NCBI RefSeq assembly: GCF_002288925.2
Contig: NW_022098050.1
Coordinates: forward strand, 670,977 to 734,976
Direction: 5' to 3'
Source: Delphinapterus leucas
Taxonomy: Eukaryota; Chordata; Mammalia; Artiodactyla; Monodontidae
DNA: 64,000 bases
Below the pieces are notes generated by a model. The model did not search any database. It saw nothing but the letters and a program-made list of their open reading frames with translations, and was not told where the DNA came from. Each line of letters begins with the position of its first letter. The stretch's first letter is position 1. A program made the position numbers and the translations under genes. This document shows, piece after piece, positions 35,163-47,930 of this stretch.

Positions 35163-35372
35163 GGGCTTCCCTGGTGGCGCAGTGGTTGGGGGTCCGCCTG
35201 GATGCGGGGGACGCGGGTTCGTGCCCTGATCCGCGAGGATCCAGCGTGGCGCGGAGCGGCTGGGCCCGTGAGCCATGGCCGCTGGGCCTGTGCGTCCGGA
35301 GCCTGTGCTCCGCGGCGGGAGAGGCCACGGCAGTGGGAGGCCCGCACACCGCAAAAAAAAACAAAACAAAAC
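35163..35372 (+). mobile_element. CHR SINE, full length
   Basis: Head ggcttccctggtggcgcag, gacgcgggttcgtgccctg, gtgagccatggccgctgg and an A-rich tail. The TSD gaagagggca is exact at 35153-35162 and 35373-35382. The several overlapping frames at 35046-35503 arise from it. Confidence 0.97.
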
Positions 35373-37595
35373 GAAGAGGGCAAAGTGCTGGAAGACTAGA
35401 TGACCTGGCTTTGACGAGGCACTACTTGCAGCAGTGTTGCACACAGAAGTTCTACACCAGACAAACAGCATCCTCATTCACACCAGCAGAGTCCCAGTGG
35501 TGAACCCAGACGTTCACCATTACCAGGCTGCAAGGAGTCACCCCAAACTGTGTTCCCCATAGTGATTTATTTTTCCCATTTACTCAGCATGCCTGAGAAA
35601 GAAAGAAGTATGACATGGTTACATCCATGCAATTTAGATAGACAGATACCACCACGCGCCTATTAGAAGGGCTACAATAAATAATGACCAAAAGAAGTGC
35701 TGGCAAGGATGTTGGGCAACTGGGACTTCTACACTGCTGGTAGGATGGAAGGTGGTACTATCACAATGCAAAACTCTTTGACATACTCTAAAATAACAAA
35801 CGTATACTTATCATGTGATCTGGCCATACCATTCCTTCATGTTCACCCAAGAAAAACAAAAATATATGTCCATACAAAGACTTGTACAATAATGTATACA
35901 CCAGGGGAAAGGAGAAAGAGTTGGATAGAAACAGGAAGGGGAAATACAAAATTTTACAAGGAAGCTTGAGTGGAGGGATGGACATGTACAGTATTTTACT
36001 TCTGGTGATGGACTTTCAAATATATATACATATGTCAAAACTTATATTGCTGAATTTAAAGTTGTAAAGTTTATCTAAACTCAGTTATATTTCAATGAAG
36101 CTTTTACTAAAGTCTGAGGTACAACAATATGTGTGGCTAAAGGAATACTTATAGCAAAAAAATGCAAAATAGGAAATCCTGAAATTTGTGATCAGAGAAT
36201 CCATCTCAAAATATTGGAGAAAAATCAGTAATTCAATACCAAACCAGTAACAGAAATGAAACAATAAAATTAAGGTCTGTGAGTGATATTAAAAAAAAAG
36301 AAAAGAAAAAATTGAAAAATCTAGAACTTTTTTTTTTCTCGAAAAGAGTTACATAAACCCCTGTCTAGACTGATTAATGGGGAAAAAAAAGATGAAGAAA
36401 AACATATATCCAATATCAGCAATGTAAAGGAAATCCTCATGCCACATCCTGGTGACACATACATAATTATATAAATAACTTTAATAAGTTTGATATACAA
36501 AAAGAAAAAATTCCAGGGAAAAGACAGCTTAATGAGCAATAAAATTTACGAAATCTCAATTATTCTATATCTTGTAAATAAACTGTGTCTGTAATGAAAC
36601 ATCTTCCTACAAATGAATCCCATACGCTGGTGCCTGAAGTCATGAACTTTTCCATATGATGGAAAAAGAAATAACACCAGTGTCGTGCAAGCCTTTCCAA
36701 ATAAAATAGTCAAATGTTCCCCAATATGCTTTGTGAGACTTCCTATAAACTTTACAAACAGAAGGTACCTCAACTCCAATACCCCATGAACATATTGGGT
36801 GAAATATTAAGAATGGAGTCTAGTGAGACAAAAATTTTGTTGTCAAACAACTATTATAAAACAAAGGACAAAATCATGCCACTATCATAATAGAAAGTAA
36901 CAATATGACCAAATTTACCATCCAGTCATGATTTAAAAAAAAAAAACACCTCACAACCTGCAGCAAATATCATGTCTAGTGGTGAAATACTAAAAACCTC
37001 CCTTTGAGATCATGCATTGGAATTAAACAGTTAATTTAACAAGATTTTTAGATTCCATACAGTTAAATATTACACATATTACACATTTTTCTGAGAACAG
37101 CAATTACTACTAACCTTTTTATATATATATAAGAAATGGTGCAAAAGCCCTACACTACAAGGTTATATTTTTATGACTTTTTTCTATATACTGATCAGAT
37201 AAAAACTGATAGAGTTTTAACCCTTATTTTTGCTGTCATTTTTTCTTCTAGTAAGGTAACAGAAACCCCAAAATGTAAGATAAACTTTACTATACACTTG
37301 ACATTTAATTCTAGTAGAATAAAAAGATCATTCTTTGAGACTAATTTCTTAATGATCCCTGTTTAATGTTACTAAGAGTTCAACTTAAAAATTATTTTCC
37401 CTCATATCTTGTTTATATTTTTCTTATTATTTTTTCCTTTCTCTTTTCTCAATCTCCTGTCTAATTTCTTCCTGACATCTTATCTCATTCTGTACTACCT
37501 TAATGTAAAAAGTAAAATGTAGATCTTTCAAAAATTATTAGTAATATGTCATTATCCCTTGGGTTTTTAAATTTTACATCTTTAGTTATACACAT

Positions 37596-37920
37596 TGTCT
37601 CGGTCCTTTCAGGCTGCTGTAGCAAAATATCATATAGCTGGTAGCTTATAAAGAACCGAAATTTATTTCTCACAGTTCTGGAGGCTGGAAAGTCCAAGAT
37701 CAAGGCACCAGCAGATTCATAGTTCATTGATGGTCATTTTCTTCTTGTAACTTCACACAGTGGAAGGGATGAGGCAGCTAGTTGGGGTCTCTGTTAATAA
37801 GGACACTGAGCACTCACAACCTAATCAATCTCTCAAAGGCCCCACCTCCTAATATCAACACATAGGGGGTTAGGTTTCAACAGTGCCTATTGGGGGGACA
37901 CAAACATTCAGTCTGTATCA
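37596..37920 (-). mobile_element. MST/MaLR-type solo LTR, internally shortened
   Basis: tgtctcggtcctttcaggct, tttatttctcacagttctgg, aggctggaaagtccaagatc, aaggccccacctcctaatat and acattcagtctgtatca are an MST-type LTR in reverse. It begins TG and ends CA. The flanks cacat / tacat are a 5-bp TSD with one mismatch. At about 325 bp it is shorter than a usual MSTA of over 400 bp. Confidence 0.85.
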
Positions 37921-40600
37921 TACATACACGGTGTATGTAACAATGTAAAATCTTCCAAAAAATGATTATACATAACCCTTTCTAGAAGTAATCGTGATTA
38001 GTTGAGAAGTGTGTGTATAAACAGATGTAAACATACACACATATTAACATGAAGAATATATTTACATAACCTGTACACATATCTATATGTAAATTACAAT
38101 CTGATTTCTTTATTATTAGCAACAAACCATGAAGATGTCTTTTGTAAATATGTAACATCTACCTAACTGGTTTATAAACTGCATACTATTCATAGTACAC
38201 ACACAGTATAATTTATCAAAAAATAGCTGTTTTGACTTTTACGAATCCATACTTGAATGCACATGTGAGTAGCTGTGTCTGATTTAGTTGTAGAAAGCCA
38301 ATACAGCGTAAAATCTAGATATATTTGTAACTTTGCTAAAAATATCATAATGTTTTCCAAAAACTCATTACCATTTTATATTCCTTCAATAACCTGTTAT
38401 CAAAGCACAAAAGGTATCTTGTTACTTAAATAATTTACGTCAAGTATAAAGCATGCTTAATAGATAACTGCCCATTTATATTTATTTTTTGTTTATCCTT
38501 TGATGAATGCTACTAATTCCATTTTAAAGTACTCTATCATTTCCTAATTGATTACCAAAATTATTATATATTAAGCCCATAGATAGATATGCATAAACAC
38601 TCATTGCTTTCATTTATGTTCTATATATTGCATGGTACCTAATTGATCATCATAAGCATATGTTTATATAAATCATTTTACATGTAAAATACCTCTTTTT
38701 TTTACATGGAAAATACCAAAGCAGAACATTATTGTATATTATAGGAAGTGATAGCATATAACTCTAAGTGTAACATCAAAATAAGGAATTCAAATGCCTA
38801 TCCCTTGAGATGCTACTAAAAATGACACAAATATATAGGTAATATTCTAGTTATTATTAATACATAAGAAATTACCACAAAACTTATCTTCTATAATATA
38901 GTCCATATTTCCTCGTCTGTTTCCCCACTAGGCTGCCTCTCAGTAATGTTAACTGCAGCACATGGTCCACACCTGTCACATGCTGGGAACTGAAGAAACA
39001 TTTTGGGGATGAATAAAATAATTAGATGGAAAGAAATAAAGCAAACGATGGCAAAGAGAAATCTACTGTTTATGAAGATCATTGGCTAAAAAAAATCATT
39101 GGGTATCTGCTTCTAAGAAGATGGGATAGAGATACTTTCCCTGTTTCTTCTAAGTTCAACTAAAAATTACATGTAAAACAAACATAAGAAGACTCTGAAA
39201 GGTGGAAAGATGAGAGACTAGTTAGGGACCTCAGGATTCAATAAACAACACAATGGTGTTTTTCCCTTTTTTTTTTTCTTTTTTTCATTTTGTTTTGGTT
39301 TCACTTTACATTCCAGATCTGAAGATGAAAAATCTGGCAACTTGGAAATGCTGAAAGGTTCAGACATAGAAAGGCACAACAAAAGCCTGCTTTTTGTAGA
39401 TAAAAGGCTAGAAAATGGACAACCTAATAATATAGAAAACTTTTAGACAACAGCCACACAAATACAGCCAAACGCCATTCTCAGCCATACCAGGAAAGGC
39501 TGAATGAGGAGCCTAGACTTCCACCCTCTCCAGGCTGAAAAGGAGTCACCCCAAAATGCCCTCCAATGTTGTCAGAGATGGCTCAGTAGATAGCAGGGAC
39601 TTTCATCCTTGATGGATGGTAAAGAGCACTCCATCCAAAAAAGCGTTAATGTATAGCATGTGGGGAGACTTGACTTCTACCCCCAGATAAGAATACAAGA
39701 CAGAAAGTACCAAAAAAGAAAACTACAGACTAATATCCCTTGAATACAGACACCAAATCCTTATTAAAATATTAGCAAATAGAATTCTGTTATATATAAA
39801 AAGATTATACATCATGACCAAGTGGTTTTAACGCCAAGATTATCAGGCTGGTTAAATATTAGAAAATCAATCAAACTAACCCAAACTAACAAGCTAAAAT
39901 CACATGATCATATAAATCCATGAAGAAAAACAATTAACAAAATACAACATGCATTCATAATTTTTAAAAACCCTCCGAAAAATATGAACAGAGGAAAACT
40001 TCTTAAACTTTAAATAGAACATCTACAAAAAACCTATAGCTAATGTTATTCTTAGCTGTATAATGGTGAAAAACTAAATGGTCTCCTCCTAAGTTCAGGA
40101 ACAGAGCAAGTATGTCTGCTTTCTCTACTGTTATTTAAAACATACTGGAGGGTAAGTCAGGGCAGTAAAGCAACAACAAAAACAAGAAAGGAAATAAAAG
40201 ATCTGAAAGGAAGAAATAAAACCTTCTTCAAGTAATGACTGAGCTCCTCGAGAACACAGGATGTAAGATGAACATACAAAATCAATTATATTTCTACATA
40301 CTAGCAATGAATATGTGCATATATTGTGTTAAAAATACAATAAAATTTATAATTGGTGAACAAAATGAAATACTTTGGTATAAATCGTTCAAAACATGTA
40401 CAGGCCTTATATGCTAAAAATTTCATGACAATGATAAAGTAGATCTAAATAAATGCAGAGACATGCAGTGCTCGTGGATGGGACGACTCAACACAGTAAG
40501 ACTTCAATTCTCCCCAAATCAATATACTGGCTTCATACAAATCTTAACAAAATCAAAACAAGATTGTTTTTAGATATAGACATATATCTAAAAAGATATA

Positions 40601-40608
40601 TATGGATA

Positions 40609-40644
<36 letters not shown>
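40601..40644 (+). repeat. (TA)n/(TG)n microsatellite
   Basis: A short run of TG units passes into about 14 TA units. Confidence 0.97.
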
Positions 40645-40647
<3 letters not shown>

Positions 40648-40819
40648 CTAATATTTATATGGAAAGACAAAGGAACCAGAATAGATGAAACAATTTTGAG
40701 AATTAAAAATAAAGTTGGAGGAATCACAATATCCAATTTCAAAGTGTATTATATAGCTATAGCAATCAAGAAAATGTGGTATTGGCAGGTGGATAGACAC
40801 ATAGATTAACATAACAGCA

Positions 40820-41199
40820 TGAGGACTGTTGGTCTGCAAACCAGCCCCCATACACTGATGACAAGGAGAGACTGAAGAAAGAAGAAGACCACTCCAGATT
40901 GGTAGGTGGCAGGTTTAATAAGCAAAGGAACTTACTCACAAGGCTTGTCTTGGCAAGACAAGTAGATCTCCACACCTGCACCACAGAATTTTAAACGTTC
41001 ATATAGAGGCCTTAACTAAGTTCAGTCAGGTGTCCAGTCCAGATGGTCTCAACAACACACTGCTCGCTCTCTCAAGGCTGCATCCTTGGGAACTGTAGGT
41101 GGAACGTACACTACAAGGATGGGGCGGGGGGAAGACTCCAATTGCCCGGGTCCAGCTCAAGGGTCAACCAGTGGTTATGCCCTTTTGAAGACTCCTCCA
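40820..41199 (-). mobile_element. Solo ERV LTR, 380 bp, with perfect 6-bp TSD
   Basis: The element begins TG (tgaggactgttggtctgc) and ends CA (gactcctcca), and acagca flanks it exactly at 40814-40819 and 41200-41205. On the minus strand a TATA-like block (cctctatatgaacg), a polyadenylation signal ATTAAA (in gcttattaaacctgcc) and a short U5 are spaced as in an LTR. The interrupted L1 ORF2 reads through when the element is mentally removed. A 6-bp TSD is usual for class II (beta-like) endogenous retroviruses, but the class is inferred. No viral genes are present. Confidence 0.88.
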
Positions 41200-42280
41200 A
41201 CAGCAACCCTAAATAGTCTCACACCAGGAGGGCCAAATGACTTCTTGATAGAGCTGCAAAGGCAATTTAATGGAAAAAAGGATAACCTTTTCAACATATA
41301 ATGCTAGGGCAATTGGGTATCCCTAGGCAAAAATATGGTCTTTGATTTAAACCTCACACCTTACACAAAAATTAAGGTATAATGGATCATAGATTTAAAT
41401 GCAAACTATATTTTTAAAAAACACAAGAGAAAACCTTTGTAATCAAGCAGAAGACAAAAAGCCCTTAAACTTGACACTAAAAGCATGATCCATAAAGGGA
41501 AAAACTGAGAAAATAAACTCCATAAAAATTTAACTTTTGCTATTCAACTACAGACTGGGGAAAAATATTTTCAAGCCATATATCTGAAAGAACCTAGTAT
41601 CTACAATATATGAAGAACTCTCAAAACTCAACAGTATAAAATAAGCCATTCAATTTTAAAATGAGAAAATGGCAAACAAATTTCACTAAAGAAGATATAC
41701 AGATGGAAAATAAGTCCATGAAAAGATGTTCAACATCATAGTCAATAGATAATACAAATTAAAAGCACAATGAGATATCATTATACAGATATCACAATGG
41801 CTAAAAAAAAATAAGTGACATCACCAAATGCTGGCAAGGATATAAGCAAACTATATCACCCATCACTCTGAAAATGTAAAATGTTGCATTATTATGGGAA
41901 ATAGGCAGGTTCTTAAAAAATTAAACTAACAAATATCATATGATATAGCAACTGCACTCATCCCAGAGAAATAAAGACTTTTACTCACACAGAAACCTAT
42001 ACAAAAATGTTTATAGCAGATTTATCAGTAATAGCCAAAGCCTGGAAACAATTAGAAGTCCTTAAAAGGATAAATGGTTAAATTAAACGTGATACATCCA
42101 GACCAAGAAGTACTACTCAGCAAGAGAAAGGAATAAACTACTGATCTATGCAACAACCTGGATAAATGTCCAGAGAATTACACAGAGTGAAAAAAAAACC
42201 CCAAAGGTAACACACACTATTATTTCAGTAAACAATATTCTTGAAATAAACAACAATATTCTTGCTAATATTTTATTTAT

Positions 42281-42305
42281 ACACACACACACACACACAC
42301 ACACA
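42281..42305 (+). repeat. (AC)n microsatellite
   Basis: About 12 uninterrupted AC units inside the L1 3' region. Confidence 0.97.
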
Positions 42306-44676
42306 AATGAAAAACAGATTATTGGCTACCTGAAGTCAGGGACTGAAGGGATGGGAGGGCGGCAGGAGTTAGATGTGGGTGTGCCTATAAAGTACAATAA
42401 GATCCTTGCAGTGACTGAAATGTATTTTATCTTGACTGCACCAATGTTAATATCCCGGTTGAGATATTGTACTATAGTTTTGTAATATGTTAAAACTGGC
42501 TGCAAATGGGAAAAGGGTGCATTGGATGTCTTTGTGTTATTTCTTACACTTGCAAGTGAAAGTGAACTATCAAGACAGAAAGCTTAATTAAAAATTGTTT
42601 AGATTCTTATTATATAGATTGAGTTAAGTGGCCATGAGGCAAATCATCTACAAACTAAAACTTATTTTAAAAAAGTGTTTGTAAAGACATCACCTTCTAA
42701 TAATGGCAGACTACATTTTTCAGCCCAAACATTCTGCTGAAAAATATCTAGGAAAGATGGAAAAGTATAAAAGATATTTTTGAAGATATGACAAAGTCAA
42801 AGAAGGACAGGATTTCAGGGAAAAAAAGGAGTCCTGGTGAAAAGAACCAAATTTGATATCCCTTCTTCCCACATGGTATCCCACCTCAAAGGAGGAGACT
42901 GAGAATGCAAGACACTAAGCAAAATTTTGTGGCTGAGAAGCTAAGCAGCTGATCACTTTCCAGCAAGCAGTATTACCAGTAAAGGCAACTCAATTTGGAG
43001 CTCAGGGCCCACTACGGAAAATAAACTTCAGGAAACATGCCAAGGGTTCATCTGATGTCACCAAGGTGCTATGCCTTAAGTGACAGTATTAACCAGAAAC
43101 AGAACAATCCTCCCAAAATATGAGACTCAGCTTCAAAAGGACTCACTCTCTTGATGAGATGAACTATATCCTAACCCCCCGACTCCACTCTTACCACCAC
43201 CTTTTAGAAGCAAAAGAATATGCTTCAAGGAGGAAAAATAAATCATCCAGAGCCTCCAATCACCTCTATGATATTTCTTACACAAATTCCTGCACGCAAT
43301 CAAAAACAATTATATGTGCAAAATATTACTGGAAAGGAAAGAATTCACTTCAGGCCTGTGATCTGTTTTCTCCCCTTACGGGTGTTTCCTGGGATAGAAA
43401 GAACTATGACTTTTTTACACCCATGCAATTTGGAGTGACACTGAAATACCACCGCACAACTATTAGAAGGGCTACAATAAAAAACAATGATCATAACAAT
43501 CCCTAGCAAAGATTATAGAGCAAATGTGACTCTCATATGCTGCTAGTAGGGCATAAAACAGTACAATCAAGATGTAAAATATTTTGACATTTTCTAAAAT
43601 AAATGAAATATACACATATCAGATGATCCATACATACCATTCCTTAATGTTTACACAAGAAAATAAAAATATACATCCATACAAAGATCTGTACAATAAC
43701 ATAAACATCATGGGAAAAAAGGGGGTTGGGGCAGAATCAGGAAGGGGAAATACAAAATTGCACAACAAAATCTGACTGGAAGGATGGATATAAACATTAC
43801 CTTGCTTTGGGTGATGGTTTCACAAATGTATGTATATAAATACAGTTAATATACATATGTTTGTTTAAAATTATATAATTGATTTAAATTCAATTATATT
43901 CCAGTGAATCTGTTATAAACTGTAAGATAAAACAATATATGTCTTAAAGGAGCACTTGTAGCAATAAATGCAAAATCTAGTCTGAGAATTTATTATTTAA
44001 TAATATATCTCAAGATTTTGTTTAAAAAACAATAATTTAATACCAAAAAAGTACAGAAATGAAACAATGAAGACCATTGGTTTCTCGCTGACATGTGAGG
44101 AACTTGAAAGTCATCACTCTCATTTTCTCAAAACAAGAAAAAAGCTGAACAAACTGAAAATCAACAACTCTTCCTAATCCATCAGAGAACTCATATTAAC
44201 AAGGCCAAACACTGCCCCAAATATTGGAGAGACAGGCAAATACAGAGAATCACAGCTTAGTGGAGAAGTCCAGAAGCAGACACCCATCACTGGAGCCAGT
44301 ACTAAGGGTATTACAATGGAAAGATTTGCACATCTTAGACCTTATTTAAGAAGTCTGTAGGGAAACTCAAAGACAACAAGGAGAAAAAAATAAGGACATC
44401 AGAGGAAATTTGAGCCTATGATACCTACAACTACAGCAAACAGTAAACACAGCCTAACTCTTAGTCAGATAAAACCTTACACTAAAGGATTTCCAACCTC
44501 AGTTCTTTTTACCCAATACACATCTGGCTTTCAACAGAAAATTACAAGGCATACTTAAGGGGAAAAAAAAACCAAAAAAACTTGAAGAGATGGTATCAAA
44601 AGCATCAAAACTAGATTCAGGTATGGCAAAGATTTCAGGGTTATCAGACCAGGAATTTAAAATAACCATGATTATT

Positions 44677-44889
44677 TACTTATATATATATATTTTTGCA
44701 GTACGCGGGCCTCTCACTGTTGTGGCCTCTCCCGTTGCGGAGCACAGGCTCCGGACGCGCAGGCTCAGTGGCCATGGCTCACGGGCCTAGCCGCTCCGTG
44801 GCATGTGGGATCTTCCCGGACCGGGGCACGAACCCGTGTCCCCTGCATCGGCAGGTGGACTCTCAACCACTGCGCCACCAGGGAAGCCC
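44677..44889 (-). mobile_element. CHR SINE, full length, reverse
   Basis: Read in reverse it starts gggcttccctggtggcgcag. Forward it shows gtacgcgggcctctcactg and ccactgcgccaccagggaag. The TSD accatgattatt is exact at 44665-44676 and 44890-44901. Confidence 0.97.
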
Positions 44890-47698
44890 ACCATGATTAT
44901 TAAACTAAGAGCTCTAATGGAAAAACTAGAGCAGATGAGTAATGTAGGCAGAGAGAGAGGAACTCTAAAGAATCAAAAGGAAATGGAACAATAAAATGAA
45001 GATCAGTGAGAGATTATTTTTAAAATAGCAAGAAGAAAATCAACCAATCTAAAAATGTTTATTTTCATAAAAATTAAAAAATAATTAATAACCCCCCAGC
45101 CAGACTGATAAAATTAAAAAAGAAAGATATAATGAATATCAGCATTATACAGGAAATCCTCACACCATATCCTGGAGACACATTCATAATTGTATAAGAA
45201 AATTTATGCTAATAAATGATATTACACAAAATGAGAATGTTCCAAGAAAACACTGCTTAACAAATCAAGAAAACTTAAGAAATCTCATTTATCCTGTACC
45301 TCATAAATAAGCTATGCCTGTACTGAAAAATAATTCTTACAAATGAATTCCAAGCCCTGGTGCCTGAAGTCACGCACCTCATATATAATAAGAAAGAAAT
45401 AACACCAATCTTGCACAAGCTCCTTCACATAATAGAAACAGTAAAAACACTTCCCACAATGTTTCACGTGAACCTTATAAACTTCACACCATGATGATAA
45501 GGACATTGTAAGAAAGTAAAACCAAAGACTTATATTCCTCAGGAAACCATACCGCCCACCATCAGGAAAATCCAACAACAACAAAAACATTCATTTGACA
45601 AACAGAACCCCAAATACTTCAACTATATAGGCCCATGAACAAATTGGGTAGAATTCAAGCATGAATTACTGTTGAGTTAACATTTTGGAAAGAAACAACG
45701 TTAACAAATCAAAGGACAAAATTATGTCACTGTCACCATAGATATAGAGAAACCATATAACAAAATTTATCATCCAATTATGTTTTAAAAAAACTCTGAA
45801 AACTGCAGCAAATATCATAATTAGTGGTGAAATATGGACAACCTTCCCCCAAGATCATAAAAGAAATAAGAATGCCTAGTATCACCAGTTGTATTCAACA
45901 TTTTAGGGAGGTCAAAGCCAGGAAAAAATGCAAGAAAGAGAGAAAATGCAAAAAGATTGGAAAGAAAGAAAAGAAACCACTTTTATTCACAGATTGCACA
46001 ATCATGTTTCCAGGCTATGGAAAAGCAATCTATAGGTAATATGTTAGAACTGATAAGTGAATTTAGCAAGACTGCCATATCCCATAGAGTTATATCTAAA
46101 CGAATTTTTCTGAGAATAGCAATTCTTACTAAACCTTGTTATACTCCTCATAAGAAATGGCCCCAAAACCCTACAAGACAAGGTTATATTTTTGAGGGTT
46201 TTTTCTATATACTTATCAGATAAAATTCAAGAATCATTATAGCTCTGAATATTGTTGTCATTTTTTCTGATATCATGGTAACAGAGGTCCCCAATTATAG
46301 GATAAACCTCATAAAATACCTATAGTTAATCCTTGTGAAGCAATTTAAAGAGTATTCATTGTGCCAATTTTACGTACGACCCCAAGGTTAATGATCTCAC
46401 CAACTGATTAGAGTTATTTCTAAACTTTTTACTACTAAATTATATTATTTTCTTTACATAAATTCTTTATATATTTTCTTATTTCTTTTCTAACTCTGTC
46501 CTATTTCTGGCTTTAAACATAACCTCTTACCTGTTCTGTATTACCTTACAAAAGAAAAAGGTGGATCTTTCAAAAAATCATTATTGATATGACGTCATGT
46601 GACTATTTCTTTGATTTTATTTTACTAAATAACAGTTTGGCACATGCTCAGTGTAAAATTTCATCCGAAATAGAAATGCGTATCCATTCACAGAAGTAAG
46701 CATGATTAGCAGTCCTGTGTATAATATATGAACAGATACATACATTAATATTTAGATAAGCAATACATTTATATACTTGTGCACACAAATGAAATAAAGT
46801 ACAATTTGCTTTCTTTTTTATTAGTAATATCTTCGATGTATCTTCTGCAATTTTATAATTTTATAAGATGTACCTGATTGTGTATAAAAATTACATAGTA
46901 TTCACCATTTTAACACAGTATGTTACTTTAAAAATAGTTTTGTTTTGCCTTTTGAATCCATACTTTAAGGCACACGTTTAACAAGCTCTGTGAGATACAG
47001 TTGTAGAAAGTCAATTACTATATGAAAGGGTAGACAAATTTAAAATTTTGCTAAAAAATACCAAATTAATTTCAAAAACTCATGACCATTTTATACTCCT
47101 TCCATTAACAGGTATCGATATAAAAAAGGATATCTTGCTATTTATTTAACTTCCACTAAGTACTGAACATATCTAATATATTAATTGCCAGTTTAAACTT
47201 ATTTTTGTGTATATCCTTGATGCATTTTACTAACTCCATTTGCAATTGTAAAGAGACTGTCCTTTCATAATTGCTTGAATACCAAAATCATTATATAATA
47301 GGCCTAAATATACTCAAACTGTTACTTTCATTTATGTTCTATACATTTCCTGTTAGTGAATTGATTCTGATATGTACTACATATAAATCACTTCACCTAT
47401 AAAATGTTTTTTCAAAGAATTATATTGTATATTATATAATTAGAGTATATATAAAATATTTTGCTATAGGTAATACAAATGTTGCTTCATTATTTTGTAT
47501 TAAGAGTTTTAAGTTGTTCTTGTACTTATCTTGTGCATGTCAACATTACTGACACATCAGTAATTATTACAACCATTTTGGTATTTTGCTTGTGAATGTG
47601 CCTTAATTATTTTAATTTGTATGTAATCTGCACCAACATGTTTATATATCTTAATTGAAATAATTGGGCTTTTTGGCTTTTTTCTTTTTAATGTTAGT

Positions 47699-47705
<7 letters not shown>

Positions 47706-47732
<27 letters not shown>

Positions 47733-47930
47733 CCTTTTGCGGTACGCGGGCCTCTCACTGTCGTGGCCTCTCCCGTTGCGGAGCACAGGCTCCGGACGCG
47801 CAGGCTCAGCGGCCATGGCTCACGGACCCAGCCGCTGCGCGGCATGCGGGATCCCCCCGGACCGGGGCACGAACCAGCGTCCCCCGCATTAGCAGGCGGA
47901 CTCTCAACCACTGCGCCACCAGGGAAGCCC
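47706..47930 (-). mobile_element. CHR SINE, full length, reverse
   Basis: A T-run of about 30 bases, gcggtacgcgggcctctcac, then ccactgcgccaccagggaag. The TSD aatgttagttattttt is exact at 47690-47705 and 47931-47946. Confidence 0.97.

Larger units (their letters stand above)
34390..39099 (+). repeat. Mosaic unit b
   Basis: It opens with an L1 5'-UTR-like segment (34400-34760: cctgaaaggtggagagactg, tttgcctcacgtacatccc) that differs from segment C. D (35640), E (36070), F (36600), G (36920), H (37130), I (37980) and B (38870) follow. Segment A is missing between I and B. It hosts a CHR SINE and an MST-like LTR. Confidence 0.8.
39695..42595 (+). pseudogene. L1 ORF2 remnant with solo LTR inserted
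   Basis: actacagactaatatccctt, acatcatgaccaagtggttt and atggtgaaaaactaaatggt mark the reverse-transcriptase region. aatggaaaaaaggataacct, taaaagcacaatgagatatc and aatatcccggttgagatatt mark the C-terminal part and 3' UTR. The frame is broken by many stops. The 118-codon frame at 40453-40809 is a surviving piece (WKDKGTRIDETILRIKNKVGGITISNFKVYYIAIAIKK region), not a gene. An LTR at 40820-41199 interrupts it. Confidence 0.9.
39100..42680 (+). repeat. Mosaic unit c: L1 5'-like segment plus long L1 ORF2 piece
   Basis: The first 600 bases (39110-39690: gactctgaaaggtggaaaga, gtcagagatggctcagtaga) repeat the L1 5'-UTR-like opening of unit b. They then join directly to ORF2 reverse-transcriptase sequence at about 39.70 kb. 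The right junction with segment C (42690) matches that at 32.16-32.24 kb. Confidence 0.8.

Noticed and set aside
43120..43506. 128-codon plus-strand frame
   Set aside because: It spans two segments of the mosaic L1 array and is not preserved in the sister units.
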